A stretch of DNA of 64,000 bases, taken from the NCBI GenBank assembly GCA_000733415.1, contig KL662191.1, forward strand, positions 2,109,145-2,173,144, in the 5' to 3' direction. A program made the position numbers and the translations under genes. The notes below the pieces were generated by a model. It saw only the letters and a list, made by a program, of their open reading frames with translations, was not told the origin of the DNA and did no database searches. Shown one piece after another: positions 53,830 to 62,958 of the stretch (the first letter of the stretch is position 1; each line of letters starts with the position of its first letter). The stretch comes from [Leptolyngbya] sp. JSC-1. Its GTDB lineage: Bacteria > Cyanobacteriota > Cyanobacteriia > Elainellales > Elainellaceae.

Positions 53830-53851
53830 TTTGGCTAGCTGAACGTCTTCC

Positions 53852-54271
53852 TCAAGGCAAAAATTCTTCGTCTGTGATTTGTGCAACCGAAAAAGGACAT
53901 AGCTCCGGAAATTGCTCTAACCCGGTCTCTCGAATTGCCAGTGCTAAGGCTTCGTCATAGGAATCTGCCACAGCTTCGGTTAGGTAGGGTTTCAGGCTAG
54001 GATTTTCCTGGATTAATCGCTTGATTTCTCGACGTTGCGCCTTAATCGTTGCCCGCCAGCTTGCGCCTTGTCCTGTGGGCTGAAACTGCCACTTCAACAA
54101 ATGCCCGACTAGAACCGATAGTCGATTCCGCAGTTCGCGCCGTTCCTGCCTGCCCAATGATTCAATTTCCTCAGCTAAATTCTCCAGATCCAGCTTGTGA
54201 AACTGCCCTGTCCTCAGCAATTTTGCTTGCTCTTGAGTCCAGGCGTGAAAGTCGGTGTTATGGCTGGTCAT
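53852..54271 (-). CDS. DUF29-family protein
   Basis: A 139-residue DUF29 protein: DFHAWTQEQAKLLRTGQFHKLDLENLAEEIESLGRQERREL and LLKWQFQPTGQGASWRATIKAQRREI are diagnostic. The family is abundant in cyanobacteria and its function is unknown; it often appears near mobile or toxin-antitoxin-like genes. It converges with the small HTH gene. Confidence 0.88.
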   Translation of the reverse strand: MTSHNTDFHAWTQEQAKLLRTGQFHKLDLENLAEEIESLGRQERRELRNRLSVLVGHLLKWQFQPTGQGASWRATIKAQRREIKRLIQENPSLKPYLTEAVADSYDEALALAIRETGLEQFPELCPFSVAQITDEEFLP

Positions 54272-54433
54272 CCAATCGATACTCCACCCTTTCCTAATTA
54301 TTTATCCAAGCATAGCCAGCAAGGCCGTGCTGTATCCTGCCGAAAAATCGATCAATGCAGCGTTGACCGCTAGTGATAGCAGCAATTCATGACAGCAATC
54401 AATTACATCGGCGGTTGAGAGCATAATCTATTT

Positions 54434-54498
54434 GTATAGCAGACTACAAAATCGACTTTAGCTAGCTTTGTATTCTGTATACAGAGCGTCTGCCATAC
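54434..54498. promoter_or_regulatory. Nested inverted repeats upstream of hpxO
   Basis: GTATAGCAGAC (54434-54444) pairs with GTCTGCCATAC (54488-54498), 10 of 11 matches, around an inner perfect palindrome CTGTATACAG (54475-54484) and a weaker ACTACAAA/TTTGTATT pair. It lies about 160 bp before the hpxO ATG, so it may hold the operator for the purine-catabolic genes. No regulator gene is adjacent except a small HTH gene further left. The rest of 54272-54655 shows no gene. Confidence 0.45.
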
Positions 54499-54655
54499 AG
54501 CATCTACGGTGTTGTTATGTCTGAAACGTTATCGAGCCTAAGAATGGCTAAAGTTTAAAGACAGTTGAAATTTAACAACTAGTTAACGTATCTGCCCCGC
54601 AACGAGCAATTCAGCACCCAATTGATTCAGCACCAAAACGCAAGAGGAAAGCAGT

Positions 54656-55816
54656 ATGCACAACTTGAAGGTTGTCATCATTGGTTCGGGCATTGGCGGT
54701 TTGACCGCAGGCATTGCGCTGGCTCAGGCCGGATATCAAGTCGAGATTTACGATCGGGTCGGGGAATTGCGTCCGGCGGGGGCAGGCATCTCCCTCTGGT
54801 CCAATGGGGTTAAGGTTCTCAACCGTTTGGGGCTGGGTGATCAAATTTCGAAATGTGGCGGTCAGATGGATCAGATGCAATACCGCTACTGCACCGGCGA
54901 ATTGCTGAATCACATTGATCTGTACCCGCTGATTGAAACCGTCGGTCAACGTCCTTATCCCGTCGCTCGGCGCGATCTACAGCGCTTTCTGCTAGAAGCC
55001 TTTCCCGGTAAAATTCGGCTGAATTCGCGTTGCGTTGGCGTTGAGCAGGATGGCCAAAGCGTAACCGCCATTTTTGCTGATGGGCATCGCGCTACTGGCG
55101 ATCTGCTGATTGCTGCGGACGGAATTCGTTCGGTGTTGCGCAACTATGTGCTAGAGCGAGAGGTGGAACCGCGCTATGCCGGTTATGTCAACTGGAATGG
55201 GCTGGTGCCCGCGAGTGCCGATCTGGCTCCGCTCAACACTTGGGTGATTTATGTTGGTGAACATAAGCGAGCCGCTATGATGCCAGTGAGCGACAATCGC
55301 TTCTACTTCTTCTTTGATGTACCGCTGGCAAAGGGGACACCAATCCACCCAGACGGGATCCGAGCTGAACTCATGGAGTACTTCAAAGGCTGGGATCAGC
55401 CGGTGCAGCACCTGATTCAGCGGCTTGATCCGAATCAAACCAACCGGATCGAAATTCATGATGTCGGACCACTGGAACGGTTTGTTCGCGGTCGGATAGC
55501 GCTATTGGGGGATGCGGCTCACACCACCACGCCCGATCTGGGACAAGGAGGCTGTCAGGCGTTAGAGGATGCCTTTGTGCTGGCCAACTATCTACTGTCT
55601 ACTGATCTGGGAGTAGAAGATGCCTTGCGGCGTTACGAGGTCGAACGGATGGAGCGCACCAGTGCCGTTGTGCTTAAGGCACGCAAACGCACTGACCAAA
55701 TCCACGGCAAAGACCCAGCCGTGACTCAACAGTGGTACGACCAGTTGCGCACCGAACCGCCTTCTGCTGTCACCAATGCCATCTGTAAAACGATTTTGGC
55801 AGGACCGTTGAAATAG
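54656..55816 (+). CDS. hpxO: FAD-dependent urate hydroxylase
   Basis: A 386-residue flavoprotein monooxygenase that converts urate to 5-hydroxyisourate using NADH and O2. FAD motifs GSGIGGLTAGIALA near the N-terminus, LLIAADGIRS and GRIALLGDAAHTTTPDLGQGG are clear. HpxO-specific blocks such as RYAGYVNWNGLV, RFYFFFDVPLAKG, NRIEIHDVGPL and the LKARKR...HGKD tail match what I know of Klebsiella HpxO closely, and distinguish it from zeaxanthin epoxidase or salicylate hydroxylase. The next genes (uraH, xdhA, xdhB) confirm a purine pathway. Start ATG 54656 follows GAGGAAAG. Confidence 0.93.
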   Translation: MHNLKVVIIGSGIGGLTAGIALAQAGYQVEIYDRVGELRPAGAGISLWSNGVKVLNRLGLGDQISKCGGQMDQMQYRYCTGELLNHIDLYPLIETVGQRPYPVARRDLQRFLLEAFPGKIRLNSRCVGVEQDGQSVTAIFADGHRATGDLLIAADGIRSVLRNYVLEREVEPRYAGYVNWNGLVPASADLAPLNTWVIYVGEHKRAAMMPVSDNRFYFFFDVPLAKGTPIHPDGIRAELMEYFKGWDQPVQHLIQRLDPNQTNRIEIHDVGPLERFVRGRIALLGDAAHTTTPDLGQGGCQALEDAFVLANYLLSTDLGVEDALRRYEVERMERTSAVVLKARKRTDQIHGKDPAVTQQWYDQLRTEPPSAVTNAICKTILAGPLK

Positions 55817-56084
55817 GAGAGTAGGTTGGGGAGAATAGTTTACTCTTTCCACCTCTAGTCCTTTAAAGAAGGTTGAGTTTCTCAGCGGTAGGGAATTGGA
55901 GCAAGTAGGATTTTTCTAGGTTCCTGAGCAGAAGCACTGGCCGGACTCCATCTGTTCCTTGAGATCAGAAATAATTCTGTATCAGATAATGCACCTATCC
56001 TGACAGGTTTTAGGTGAAGGTTGTAGTAGATTGGGCCGCGTGTCTTCAATAAACTGTTTACTAACCCGAACGCTTTATACTCAA

Positions 56085-56106
56085 CACCCACCCCCCACCC
56101 CCCACC
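56085..56106 (+). repeat. C-rich tract (CCC-C6-C6)
   Basis: Three C-runs of 3, 6 and 6 bases separated by single A's. It is low complexity similar in style to the GGGT tract at 25098-25153 on the opposite strand. Any quadruplex would be imperfect, since only three clear runs exist. The 55817-56177 gap shows no supported gene. Confidence 0.6.
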
Positions 56107-56177
56107 GAAACACCATTCACCATTCACTGCTCTCCTTAGTAACGATCCCGAATACCTTCTTCTGATTACAATGCGCT

Positions 56178-56594
56178 ATGCGCCGATTACAAAACTTATT
56201 TGTTTTTAGTTTGTTCCTTTTTTTGGTTTTAATGATGCCAGGTAAACTCACTACTCATGTCCTTGATACGGCCCGTGGGCTTCCCGCGGCTGGCCTAGCA
56301 ATTGAACTTTGGTCAGTGGATGCTGCGACGGATCAAAAGACCCTGATCAAAACCGTGCGAACCAACCCCGATGGCCGCACCGATGCTCCTCTGCTAGCCG
56401 ATGGAGCACTGCAGCCGCAGATCTACGAGCTAGTCTTTCATACCGGTGACTATTTTAAGCAGCATAACGATCTGCCCCAGCCCCTCTTCCTCGATCGGAT
56501 TCCGATCCGGTTTGGTGTGGCCGACACTGATGCCCATTACCATGTGCCGCTATTGGTTTCTCCCTGGTCCTACAGCACCTACCGAGGCAGTTGA
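56178..56594 (+). CDS. uraH: 5-hydroxyisourate hydrolase (transthyretin-related)
   Basis: This enzyme opens 5-hydroxyisourate to OHCU. KLTTHVLDTARGLPA contains the catalytic His, and the C-terminus HYHVPLLVSPWSYSTYRGS is the YRGS signature of HIU hydrolases. From ATG 56178 the protein has 138 residues with a hydrophobic 19-residue lead (LFVFSLFLFLVL) that could be a signal peptide; from ATG 56235 (MPGKLTTH) it is 119 residues, the normal cytosolic length. Its substrate is made by HpxO just upstream, and it is followed by xdhA in 13 bp. The pathway favours the cytosolic form; the longer one suggests a periplasmic version as in E. coli. Confidence 0.93.
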   Translation: MRRLQNLFVFSLFLFLVLMMPGKLTTHVLDTARGLPAAGLAIELWSVDAATDQKTLIKTVRTNPDGRTDAPLLADGALQPQIYELVFHTGDYFKQHNDLPQPLFLDRIPIRFGVADTDAHYHVPLLVSPWSYSTYRGS

Positions 56595-56607
56595 GAGGCA
56601 ATCAAAC

Positions 56608-58224
56608 ATGACCCATTCACCCGAAACACCCAACACCCAACTCAGGCTGACCATCAACGGAGAAGTGGTTCAGCTGCAAAATGTCTCACCCAGCCTGACG
56701 TTATTGCAATATCTGCAGCAGAGCGGACGCACTGGCACCAAAGAAGGATGCGGCGATGGGGATTGTGGAGCTTGTACGGTGGCGATTATTGGGGAAGACG
56801 CGAATGGCAACCCCTGCTATCAGGCGGTGAATAGTTGCTTAATTCCCCTAGGTGCAGTTGCCGGAAGGGAAGTGGTTACAGTCGAGGGATTAGCCAAGGA
56901 TAGACTGCATCCGGTGCAGGCGGCGATGGTGAAAACGGGTGGCTCCCAGTGTGGCTACTGTACCCCTGGATTTATCATGAGTATGTTTGCAGCTTACTAT
57001 GATGGCAAACTAGATGATGCGGCAGTCGAAGGCAATCTGTGTCGCTGTACGGGGTATTTGCCAATTCGACGCGCTGCCCAGTTGGCTATCAGCTCAGCGA
57101 GCGGGGTTGCAAATGAGACTGCAAATGGAGCTGTAAATGATTCAATTAATGGCTCAATTAATGGCTCTGAAAACGCAGATACTCACACAGCTGCTATTGG
57201 ATTATTGAATGAATTCACGAATTGCGCTTTGCATGGTGTAGATCATGAATCAGTTGATCTATTCAACTCGGAATCTGATCCGTTTCGTCAGCGGTTAACA
57301 GCAGTCACAGCAGACCTCAGATCGATTAGTTACAGCACCGATCAGCAGCAGTTCTATCGCCCAACCGAGTTGAACCATGTCCTTGCCCTGCTGCACCAGC
57401 ATCCTGATGCCACTTTAGTCGCTGGAGCAACCGATCTAGGACTAGAGATGAGCCACCATCGCCGTGCCTTTCCGGTGTTGATTTCTCTGGAGGCTGTTTC
57501 AGACCTGAAGCAAATTCGCCGCACCGAAGCTGGAGTGGAAATTGGAGCTGCCGTTCCCCTCAGTCAGATCGAGGCGAACCTGCACGGCGTATTCCCCAGC
57601 CTGGATGAGATGTTGCATTGGTTCGCGGCTCGACAGGTGCGTAATCGCGCCACCATCGGCGGCAACATTGGCACGGCATCCCCGATTGGAGATCTACCTC
57701 CGGTGCTGCTAGCGCTTGATGCAGAAGTGGAGTTGGTATCGGCTCAAGGCCATCGGGTTATGCCCTTGGCGAATTTCTTCAAGGGATACCGGCAAACTGA
57801 TTTGCAGTCCGGCGAGCTGATTCGGGCGGTTCACATTTCCACACAGATTACGCCCAGCGCGACGCGACGCTTCAGCCAGTCCTACAAAGTCGGCAAACGC
57901 GGCACCGATGATATCAGTATTGTGGCAGCTGCCTTTACCGTTGATCTCGATGCCGCCGACCAGATTGTGCATGCTCGCTTATCCTATGGCGGTGTGGCCG
58001 CTACTCCGGTCCGGGCGGTTCAGGTTGAGCAAATGCTGATTGGGCAGCCTTGGAGTTGGACCACGATCCAGCAAGTCAAACCCGCATTGCAAGCTGCATT
58101 CACCCCCTTGACTGACTTGAGGGGCACGGCAGACTATCGTCGGATGCTGATTGGCAATCTGCTGGAAAAATTCTTTGTCGAGATCAACGAAAGTCAACGT
58201 ATCAACCAAGCTGTTCATTATTAA
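56608..58224 (+). CDS. xdhA: Xanthine dehydrogenase, [2Fe-2S]/FAD subunit
   Basis: About 538 residues from ATG 56608 (MTHSPETPNT), right after uraH. The N-terminal [2Fe-2S] domains have CGDGDCGACTVAI, then QCGYCTPGF and CRCTGYLP; the C-terminal ~330 residues form the FAD domain (TLVAGATDLGLEM, ATIGGNIGTASPIGDLPP). This is the fused small-plus-FAD chain as in Rhodobacter XdhA. The linker between them (near residues 170-195) contains repeated NG units (VNDSINGSINGSEN) from a short DNA repeat. Electrons pass from the Mo site in XdhB through the clusters to FAD and NAD+. The frame reaches further upstream but overlaps uraH there. Confidence 0.94.
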   Translation: MTHSPETPNTQLRLTINGEVVQLQNVSPSLTLLQYLQQSGRTGTKEGCGDGDCGACTVAIIGEDANGNPCYQAVNSCLIPLGAVAGREVVTVEGLAKDRLHPVQAAMVKTGGSQCGYCTPGFIMSMFAAYYDGKLDDAAVEGNLCRCTGYLPIRRAAQLAISSASGVANETANGAVNDSINGSINGSENADTHTAAIGLLNEFTNCALHGVDHESVDLFNSESDPFRQRLTAVTADLRSISYSTDQQQFYRPTELNHVLALLHQHPDATLVAGATDLGLEMSHHRRAFPVLISLEAVSDLKQIRRTEAGVEIGAAVPLSQIEANLHGVFPSLDEMLHWFAARQVRNRATIGGNIGTASPIGDLPPVLLALDAEVELVSAQGHRVMPLANFFKGYRQTDLQSGELIRAVHISTQITPSATRRFSQSYKVGKRGTDDISIVAAAFTVDLDAADQIVHARLSYGGVAATPVRAVQVEQMLIGQPWSWTTIQQVKPALQAAFTPLTDLRGTADYRRMLIGNLLEKFFVEINESQRINQAVHY

Positions 58225-58270
58225 ATCAAAGCTAAATCAAAACTATCACTGGATTGGGAGGCTAGAACGC

Positions 58271-60601
58271 ATGAGCGGAGTAGGAAAGCGGAGAAGCCAT
58301 GAGAGTGCCGTAGGTCATGTGACTGGCAAAGCGGTTTACACCGATGAGCAACGGCCACCCCACGGAATGCTATCGGTTTATCCGGTCCTGGCTCCCCATG
58401 CCAAGGCTCGCATTCTGGAAATTGATTGGACGGCAGCCCATCAAATACCAGGCTGCGTCACGGTACTGTCAGCCGCCGATGTGCCTGGACAGAACGATAC
58501 AGGCGTGATTGTCCAGGATGAACCGCTGTTTCCGACTGAAATTAGCTATTGGGGACAGGCCGTAGTTTGGGTGGTGGGCGAAACAGAACAGGCCGCGCGG
58601 GAAGCCGCCGCCAAGGTAGTGGTGAAATACGAACCAATCGAGCCAATCTTGTCGATCCAGGCGGCAGTCCAGGCCGAGTCGTTTCATACCCAACCGCAGG
58701 TAATTCGGCGCGGTGAACCAGGATTAGCCCTTGCTCAGGCTAAACACACCCTCACCGGTACTGTCGAGATGAACGGCCAAGACCATTTTTACCTAGAAAC
58801 TCAAACGAGCTGGGTGATTCCTGACGGCGAAGGGCACTACCAAGTCTATGCCTCAACCCAGCATCCCAGCGAAACCCAGACGATTGTAGCGCGAGTGCTG
58901 GGCGTTCCCAATAATCAGGTCGTCGTTACCTGTCTACGCATGGGTGGTGGTTTTGGTGGCAAAGAATCCCAGGCGAATCCGTTTGCAGCCGTGGCAGCCG
59001 TTGCGGCTCACAAAACTGGGCGTCCGGTGCGGATCAAGCTGAAGCGCCAGCACGACATGATCCTTACCGGCAAGCGGCATGGCTTTCTTGGCCAGTATCA
59101 GGTTGGCTTCACCGCAGATGGTCAAATTACCGCCCTGGACCTGGACCTCTACTGCGACGGCGGCTGGAGTCTGGATTTATCACCGCCAGTGTTGTTGCGA
59201 GCCATACTGCATGTTGATAACGCCTACTACATTCCCAACCTGGAAGTGCGGGGACGGATTGTCAAAACAAACAAAGCGTCTAATACGGCATTTCGCGGCT
59301 TTGGCGGCCCCCAGGGCATGATTGTGATGGAAGATATTGTCGATCGCATCGCTAGAACGCTAGAGATACCACCTGAGGTGATTCGAGAGCGCAACTTTTA
59401 CCACGGTACAGGTGAAACCAACACCACCCATTACCGCCAGGAAATCTTCGATAATCGCATCGCTCGGGTTTGGACCGAGGCCAAAACTAAAGCAAATTTT
59501 GCCGAACGCCAGGCAGCCGTTGCCCAATTCAATCAAGCTAACCCCTACAAAAAACGCGGCATTGCGATCACGCCAGTCAAATTCGGTATTTCCTTCAATA
59601 AGGTGCAATACAACCAGGCCGGAGCGTTGATTCTGGTCTATACCGATGGCAGCATCCAGCTCAATCATGGCGGCACCGAAATGGGGCAAGGGCTGCATAC
59701 CAAAATGCTGCAAGTAGCCGCTACAACCCTGGGTGTCAAAATTGAGCGGTTTCGGATGATGCCCACCAGCACCGATAAGGTGCCCAACACCTCGGCAACG
59801 GCAGCTTCTAGTGGTTCCGACCTGAACGGGCAGGCTGTCAAAGACGCTTGCGAAACCATCAAGTCCCGCTTGGCATCAGTCGCTGCAAACCTGTTGAACC
59901 TCGCCCCCACAGCACTCATCTTTGCCGACGACTGGATCTTTTGCGCTACCGATCCATCCCGACGAGTCACTTTCACCGATGTGGTGCAGCAAGCCTACAA
60001 TGAGCGGATCAGCCTATCGGCTACCGGCTATTACCGCACGCCCGAAATCTTCTGGGACGCCAACACCAACACTGGCAAGCCCTTCTACTACTACGCCTAT
60101 GGCACTGCCGTTAGTGAGGTAGAAGTCGATGGCTTTACAGGCACCTTCAAGCTGCGTCAGGTAGATATTGTGCATGATGTAGGTGAATCGATCAATTCTC
60201 TGGTGGATCGGGGCCAGATCGAAGGTGGATTCGTCCAGGGAATGGGTTGGTTAACGATGGAGGAACTGGTTTGGGATGAGCAGGGACGCTTTCGCAGCGA
60301 TGCACCTAGCACCTACAAAATTCCCACCATTAGCGAAATTCCAGAACACTTTGAAGTGCATCTACTGGAACGAGCCGCTCAAGATGGTGTGATCTATGGC
60401 AGTAAAGCTGTTGGTGAACCACCGCTGATGCTGGCTATGTCAGTTCGAGAAGCAATTCGAGCGGCGGTTGCTGCCTTTGGACAGGCCAATTACGTGCCGC
60501 TGGCAGCTCCGGCCACACCAGAAGCGACCCTACGAGCGATCGAATGTGTCCGCGCCCATAGTCGAGTGCCGGCTGATTCGCAGCTTACTGCATCAGTTTA
60601 G
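58271..60601 (+). CDS. xdhB: Xanthine dehydrogenase, molybdopterin subunit
   Basis: About 776 residues from ATG 58271 (MSGVGKRRSHESAVGHVTG), preceded by GGGAGG. Mo-cofactor segments MGGGFGGKESQ, the substrate-binding Arg in NTAFRGFGGPQG and the catalytic Glu716 in GSKAVGEPPLML are those of xanthine dehydrogenases. With XdhA it oxidises hypoxanthine and xanthine to urate, the substrate of HpxO. XdhC, needed to insert sulfurated cofactor, is not in the window. The upstream extension of the frame to 58151 overlaps xdhA and is not credible. Confidence 0.94.
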   Translation: MSGVGKRRSHESAVGHVTGKAVYTDEQRPPHGMLSVYPVLAPHAKARILEIDWTAAHQIPGCVTVLSAADVPGQNDTGVIVQDEPLFPTEISYWGQAVVWVVGETEQAAREAAAKVVVKYEPIEPILSIQAAVQAESFHTQPQVIRRGEPGLALAQAKHTLTGTVEMNGQDHFYLETQTSWVIPDGEGHYQVYASTQHPSETQTIVARVLGVPNNQVVVTCLRMGGGFGGKESQANPFAAVAAVAAHKTGRPVRIKLKRQHDMILTGKRHGFLGQYQVGFTADGQITALDLDLYCDGGWSLDLSPPVLLRAILHVDNAYYIPNLEVRGRIVKTNKASNTAFRGFGGPQGMIVMEDIVDRIARTLEIPPEVIRERNFYHGTGETNTTHYRQEIFDNRIARVWTEAKTKANFAERQAAVAQFNQANPYKKRGIAITPVKFGISFNKVQYNQAGALILVYTDGSIQLNHGGTEMGQGLHTKMLQVAATTLGVKIERFRMMPTSTDKVPNTSATAASSGSDLNGQAVKDACETIKSRLASVAANLLNLAPTALIFADDWIFCATDPSRRVTFTDVVQQAYNERISLSATGYYRTPEIFWDANTNTGKPFYYYAYGTAVSEVEVDGFTGTFKLRQVDIVHDVGESINSLVDRGQIEGGFVQGMGWLTMEELVWDEQGRFRSDAPSTYKIPTISEIPEHFEVHLLERAAQDGVIYGSKAVGEPPLMLAMSVREAIRAAVAAFGQANYVPLAAPATPEATLRAIECVRAHSRVPADSQLTASV

Positions 60602-60651
60602 CTGGCGCTATCTATCCTAAGATAGGGGAGAAGTTCCTGCTCCTGTTGCCC

Positions 60652-61515
60652 ATGACTTCTCCTCCGATCCAGTGGTATCCCGGTCACATTGCCAAAGCCG
60701 AGCGGCAGTTAGCTGAGCAGCTCAAAAAAGTGGATGTAGTCCTAGAGGTACGAGACGCCCGCATTCCGCTAGCGACTCAGCATCCTCAGGTGTCCCAGTG
60801 GATTGGTAACAAAGGCCGGGTGTTGGTCCTGAACCGCGTAGACATGATTCCACCTGCAGTCCACCAAGCCTGGATTCATTGGTTTCGCGAGCAGGGAGAA
60901 GAGCCGTATTTTACTAACTCCAACCAAGGACAGGGAGTGCCTGCAGTGGCTAAAGCAGTTCAGGCCATTGGTGAGCAAATCAATCAACGACGAAGGGATC
61001 GGGGCATGTTACCGCGTCCAGTTCGAGCGGTGGTGATCGGGTTTCCCAATGTGGGCAAGTCAGCCCTGATCAACCGGCTGCTGAACCGTCGGGTTGTAGA
61101 GAGTGCTCGCCGTCCGGGTGTAACGCGGCAACTGCGCTGGGTCCGCATCTCGGATCAAATCGAATTACTCGACGCCCCTGGGGTGTTGCCCTCTAAACTC
61201 ACCGATCAAACTGCGGCCCTTAAGCTGGCGATCTGTGATGACATTGGCGAAGCAGCCTACGACACCCAACGAGTAGCAGCTGCCTTTGTAGACCTGCTCA
61301 AACAGGTGGCTCCGCGTCTGACTGGGGTGGAAGTGTTGGCAACCCTCGAGCAACGGTATGGACTCGATCCAACGGATCTAACCGGCGAAAGCTATATTGC
61401 CGTTCTGGCCGAACAGAAATATCAAGGCGATTCAGAACGCACGGCTCGCCAGATCTTGAATGATTTTCGTAAAGGCATATTGGGAGCAATTGCCCTAGAA
61501 TTACCGCTCTCCTAA
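60652..61515 (+). CDS. ylqF: Ribosome-biogenesis GTPase YlqF/RbgA
   Basis: A 287-residue circularly permuted GTPase for late 50S assembly. The G4 motif LNRVD comes first, then G1 GFPNVGKS and G3 DAPGV, the permuted order of RbgA. N-terminal IQWYPGHIAKAERQL is the conserved start of the family; ATG 60652 is preferred to TTG 60646. A small hairpin CTATC-CTAA-GATAG (60612-60625) lies between xdhB and this gene, so a separate promoter is likely. It has no functional tie to the purine genes. Confidence 0.95.
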   Translation: MTSPPIQWYPGHIAKAERQLAEQLKKVDVVLEVRDARIPLATQHPQVSQWIGNKGRVLVLNRVDMIPPAVHQAWIHWFREQGEEPYFTNSNQGQGVPAVAKAVQAIGEQINQRRRDRGMLPRPVRAVVIGFPNVGKSALINRLLNRRVVESARRPGVTRQLRWVRISDQIELLDAPGVLPSKLTDQTAALKLAICDDIGEAAYDTQRVAAAFVDLLKQVAPRLTGVEVLATLEQRYGLDPTDLTGESYIAVLAEQKYQGDSERTARQILNDFRKGILGAIALELPLS

Positions 61516-62010
61516 AAACTTGCTAATCGATTCTTCACAAAATAGAAGGTTTTTATACTGACTAACCCTGTTGGCATGGCTATGCCACAGCTTCTGTTTA
61601 CAGCTTTTGTTCGCAGAGTCCTGAACATGTAGCGCAAGCAATCATCTGTTGCGTTTTTCAGTGCTGCTTTGCAAAATAGACCATTTTCCCTGCTTTTGAA
61701 GCGCTAATCAACAGCTGGAGAATTGCTGCTAGTAAAAGCCTGATATATTACACCGTTTTTAGATTTCAGCACAATAGTAAACCTAGGGAAATTGTAGAAG
61801 CTGGATGGCGCAGTGTCTACGCAATCTTGCGATTGTCAATAGTTTTCAAATGAACTTAAATTCTTTTAGTGTTTTACGTAGTATTACTTAGAAAATTTAA
61901 GTTCCATTAAGCTTAATTAAAACCTCCAGGAATTCCCTGATGAGGAATAGTCCGCTCTGTGGTTCTCGCCCACTCGTGAAATCTCGTATTTACTTGTTCT
62001 GACAAAAGAT
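61516..62010. other. AT-rich intergenic region before the DUF3865 gene
   Basis: About 495 bp without a supported gene. It is AT-rich from 61740 to 61930, with several TTAAGTT/TTAAGCTTAA stretches, and likely carries the promoter for the DUF3865 gene at 62011. No riboswitch or small RNA could be recognised. Confidence 0.4.
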
Positions 62011-62784
62011 ATGACCATCCAATCATTCGATAGGCTGATTGAATCGCTGAATTGCTCAATGTTGCAGGATTACGCAGCCGTCAATTCGCAGAAAAATCCA
62101 GTCATGCTGTTGACCGCCCATCTGACCGTACCTCAATTGACCTTCATCGTGCAGCAGTACTCCATCTTTCCCAAAGAGCTGATTGGGATGATTGATCAAG
62201 CAAGGAAGAAGGCGTTAGCGGCGGGTTGGACAGCGGTGTCAGAAGTACTGAGCGAAAACATTGCCGAGGAACTAGGTAGCCAAACTCAAAACATTTCCCA
62301 TGCAGACCTGCTAGCCCAAGGACTGGAGATGGGATTGAACGTGCCTGTCCTGAATGCATCTCCTTCTGAAGCCACTCTGGTTCTGCTGAAAGCGCTGCAG
62401 TTGGTGTTCGATCAGCCAGTTGCTTACAGCTTGGGGGCGATGTATGCAGTTGAAGCTACCTCAATTGCCGAACTGCAATTAGTTAAACGCCTGATTGAAT
62501 TTCTCATGGAAGGGGCACTGCCCAAACCCCTGCACTACTTTTTTGAGATGCACCTCAACGAGTGGGAGCCAGCCCACGAAAAGCAACTGCAAACTGCCAT
62601 TGCAGCCTACCTAACTCCAGACGATTTTCACCAATTTCAGCAGGGCTTTCGTGCTGTGATGACCATTATGGATGCCTGGTGGCATAACTTACTCGTAGAA
62701 GCAATGCTACTCAATTATGCCCAAGCTAGCAAACCAATGCATGTTCAGGAGCAAGTTCAAAATAGCGTCAATGCGGCTGTTTAA
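62011..62784 (+). CDS. DUF3865 protein, heme-oxygenase-like fold (putative diiron oxidase)
   Basis: A 257-residue cyanobacterial DUF3865 protein. The all-helical sequence and spacing of acidic and His residues (NIAEELGS near 83-90, ISHADL with His97, YAVEATS with Glu148, HLNEWE with His181 and Glu184, and Asp221/His225 in MDAWWHNL) fit the ligands of heme-oxygenase-like diiron oxidases, although a metal site is only inferred. Such enzymes perform O2-dependent cleavage or oxidation of small molecules. A Rieske oxygenase follows 174 bp on, suggesting a shared pathway. Start ATG 62011. Confidence 0.8.
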   Translation: MTIQSFDRLIESLNCSMLQDYAAVNSQKNPVMLLTAHLTVPQLTFIVQQYSIFPKELIGMIDQARKKALAAGWTAVSEVLSENIAEELGSQTQNISHADLLAQGLEMGLNVPVLNASPSEATLVLLKALQLVFDQPVAYSLGAMYAVEATSIAELQLVKRLIEFLMEGALPKPLHYFFEMHLNEWEPAHEKQLQTAIAAYLTPDDFHQFQQGFRAVMTIMDAWWHNLLVEAMLLNYAQASKPMHVQEQVQNSVNAAV

Positions 62785-62854
62785 GCGTAGATACCTATAG
62801 GTACTTAATTGTAGGTACTTAACTGTAGATACTTACAGTAACAGCGTTTCGTTG

Positions 62855-62871
62855 GCGGGCAAGATGCCCGC
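62855..62871. repeat. GCGGGCA hairpin repeat
   Basis: GCGGGCA (62855-62861) and TGCCCGC (62865-62871) form a 7-bp hairpin with a 3-nt loop. It is a frequent dispersed cyanobacterial repeat (the GCGGGCAAGATGCCCGC type) and may end transcription of the DUF3865 gene, being followed by ACTTTTGTT. Confidence 0.7.
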
Positions 62872-62915
62872 ACTTTTGTTCTCACCACTTTTGTTCTCAC
62901 CACTTTTGCTCTCAT
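62871..62915 (+). repeat. 15-bp tandem repeat (x3)
   Basis: Three units of CACTTTTGTTCTCAC (the third with CACTTTTGCTCTCAT) directly follow the GCGGGCA hairpin, just upstream of the Rieske oxygenase start at 62959. Confidence 0.85.
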
Positions 62916-62958
62916 ATCTACTCAGCGCTAGCTTAAAAAGTTATTGGACAGTTCAATC

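Noticed and set aside
55882..56127. 81-codon minus-strand open frame across the C-rich tract
   Set aside because: Its Gly-rich start comes from the low-complexity tract and nothing else supports coding.
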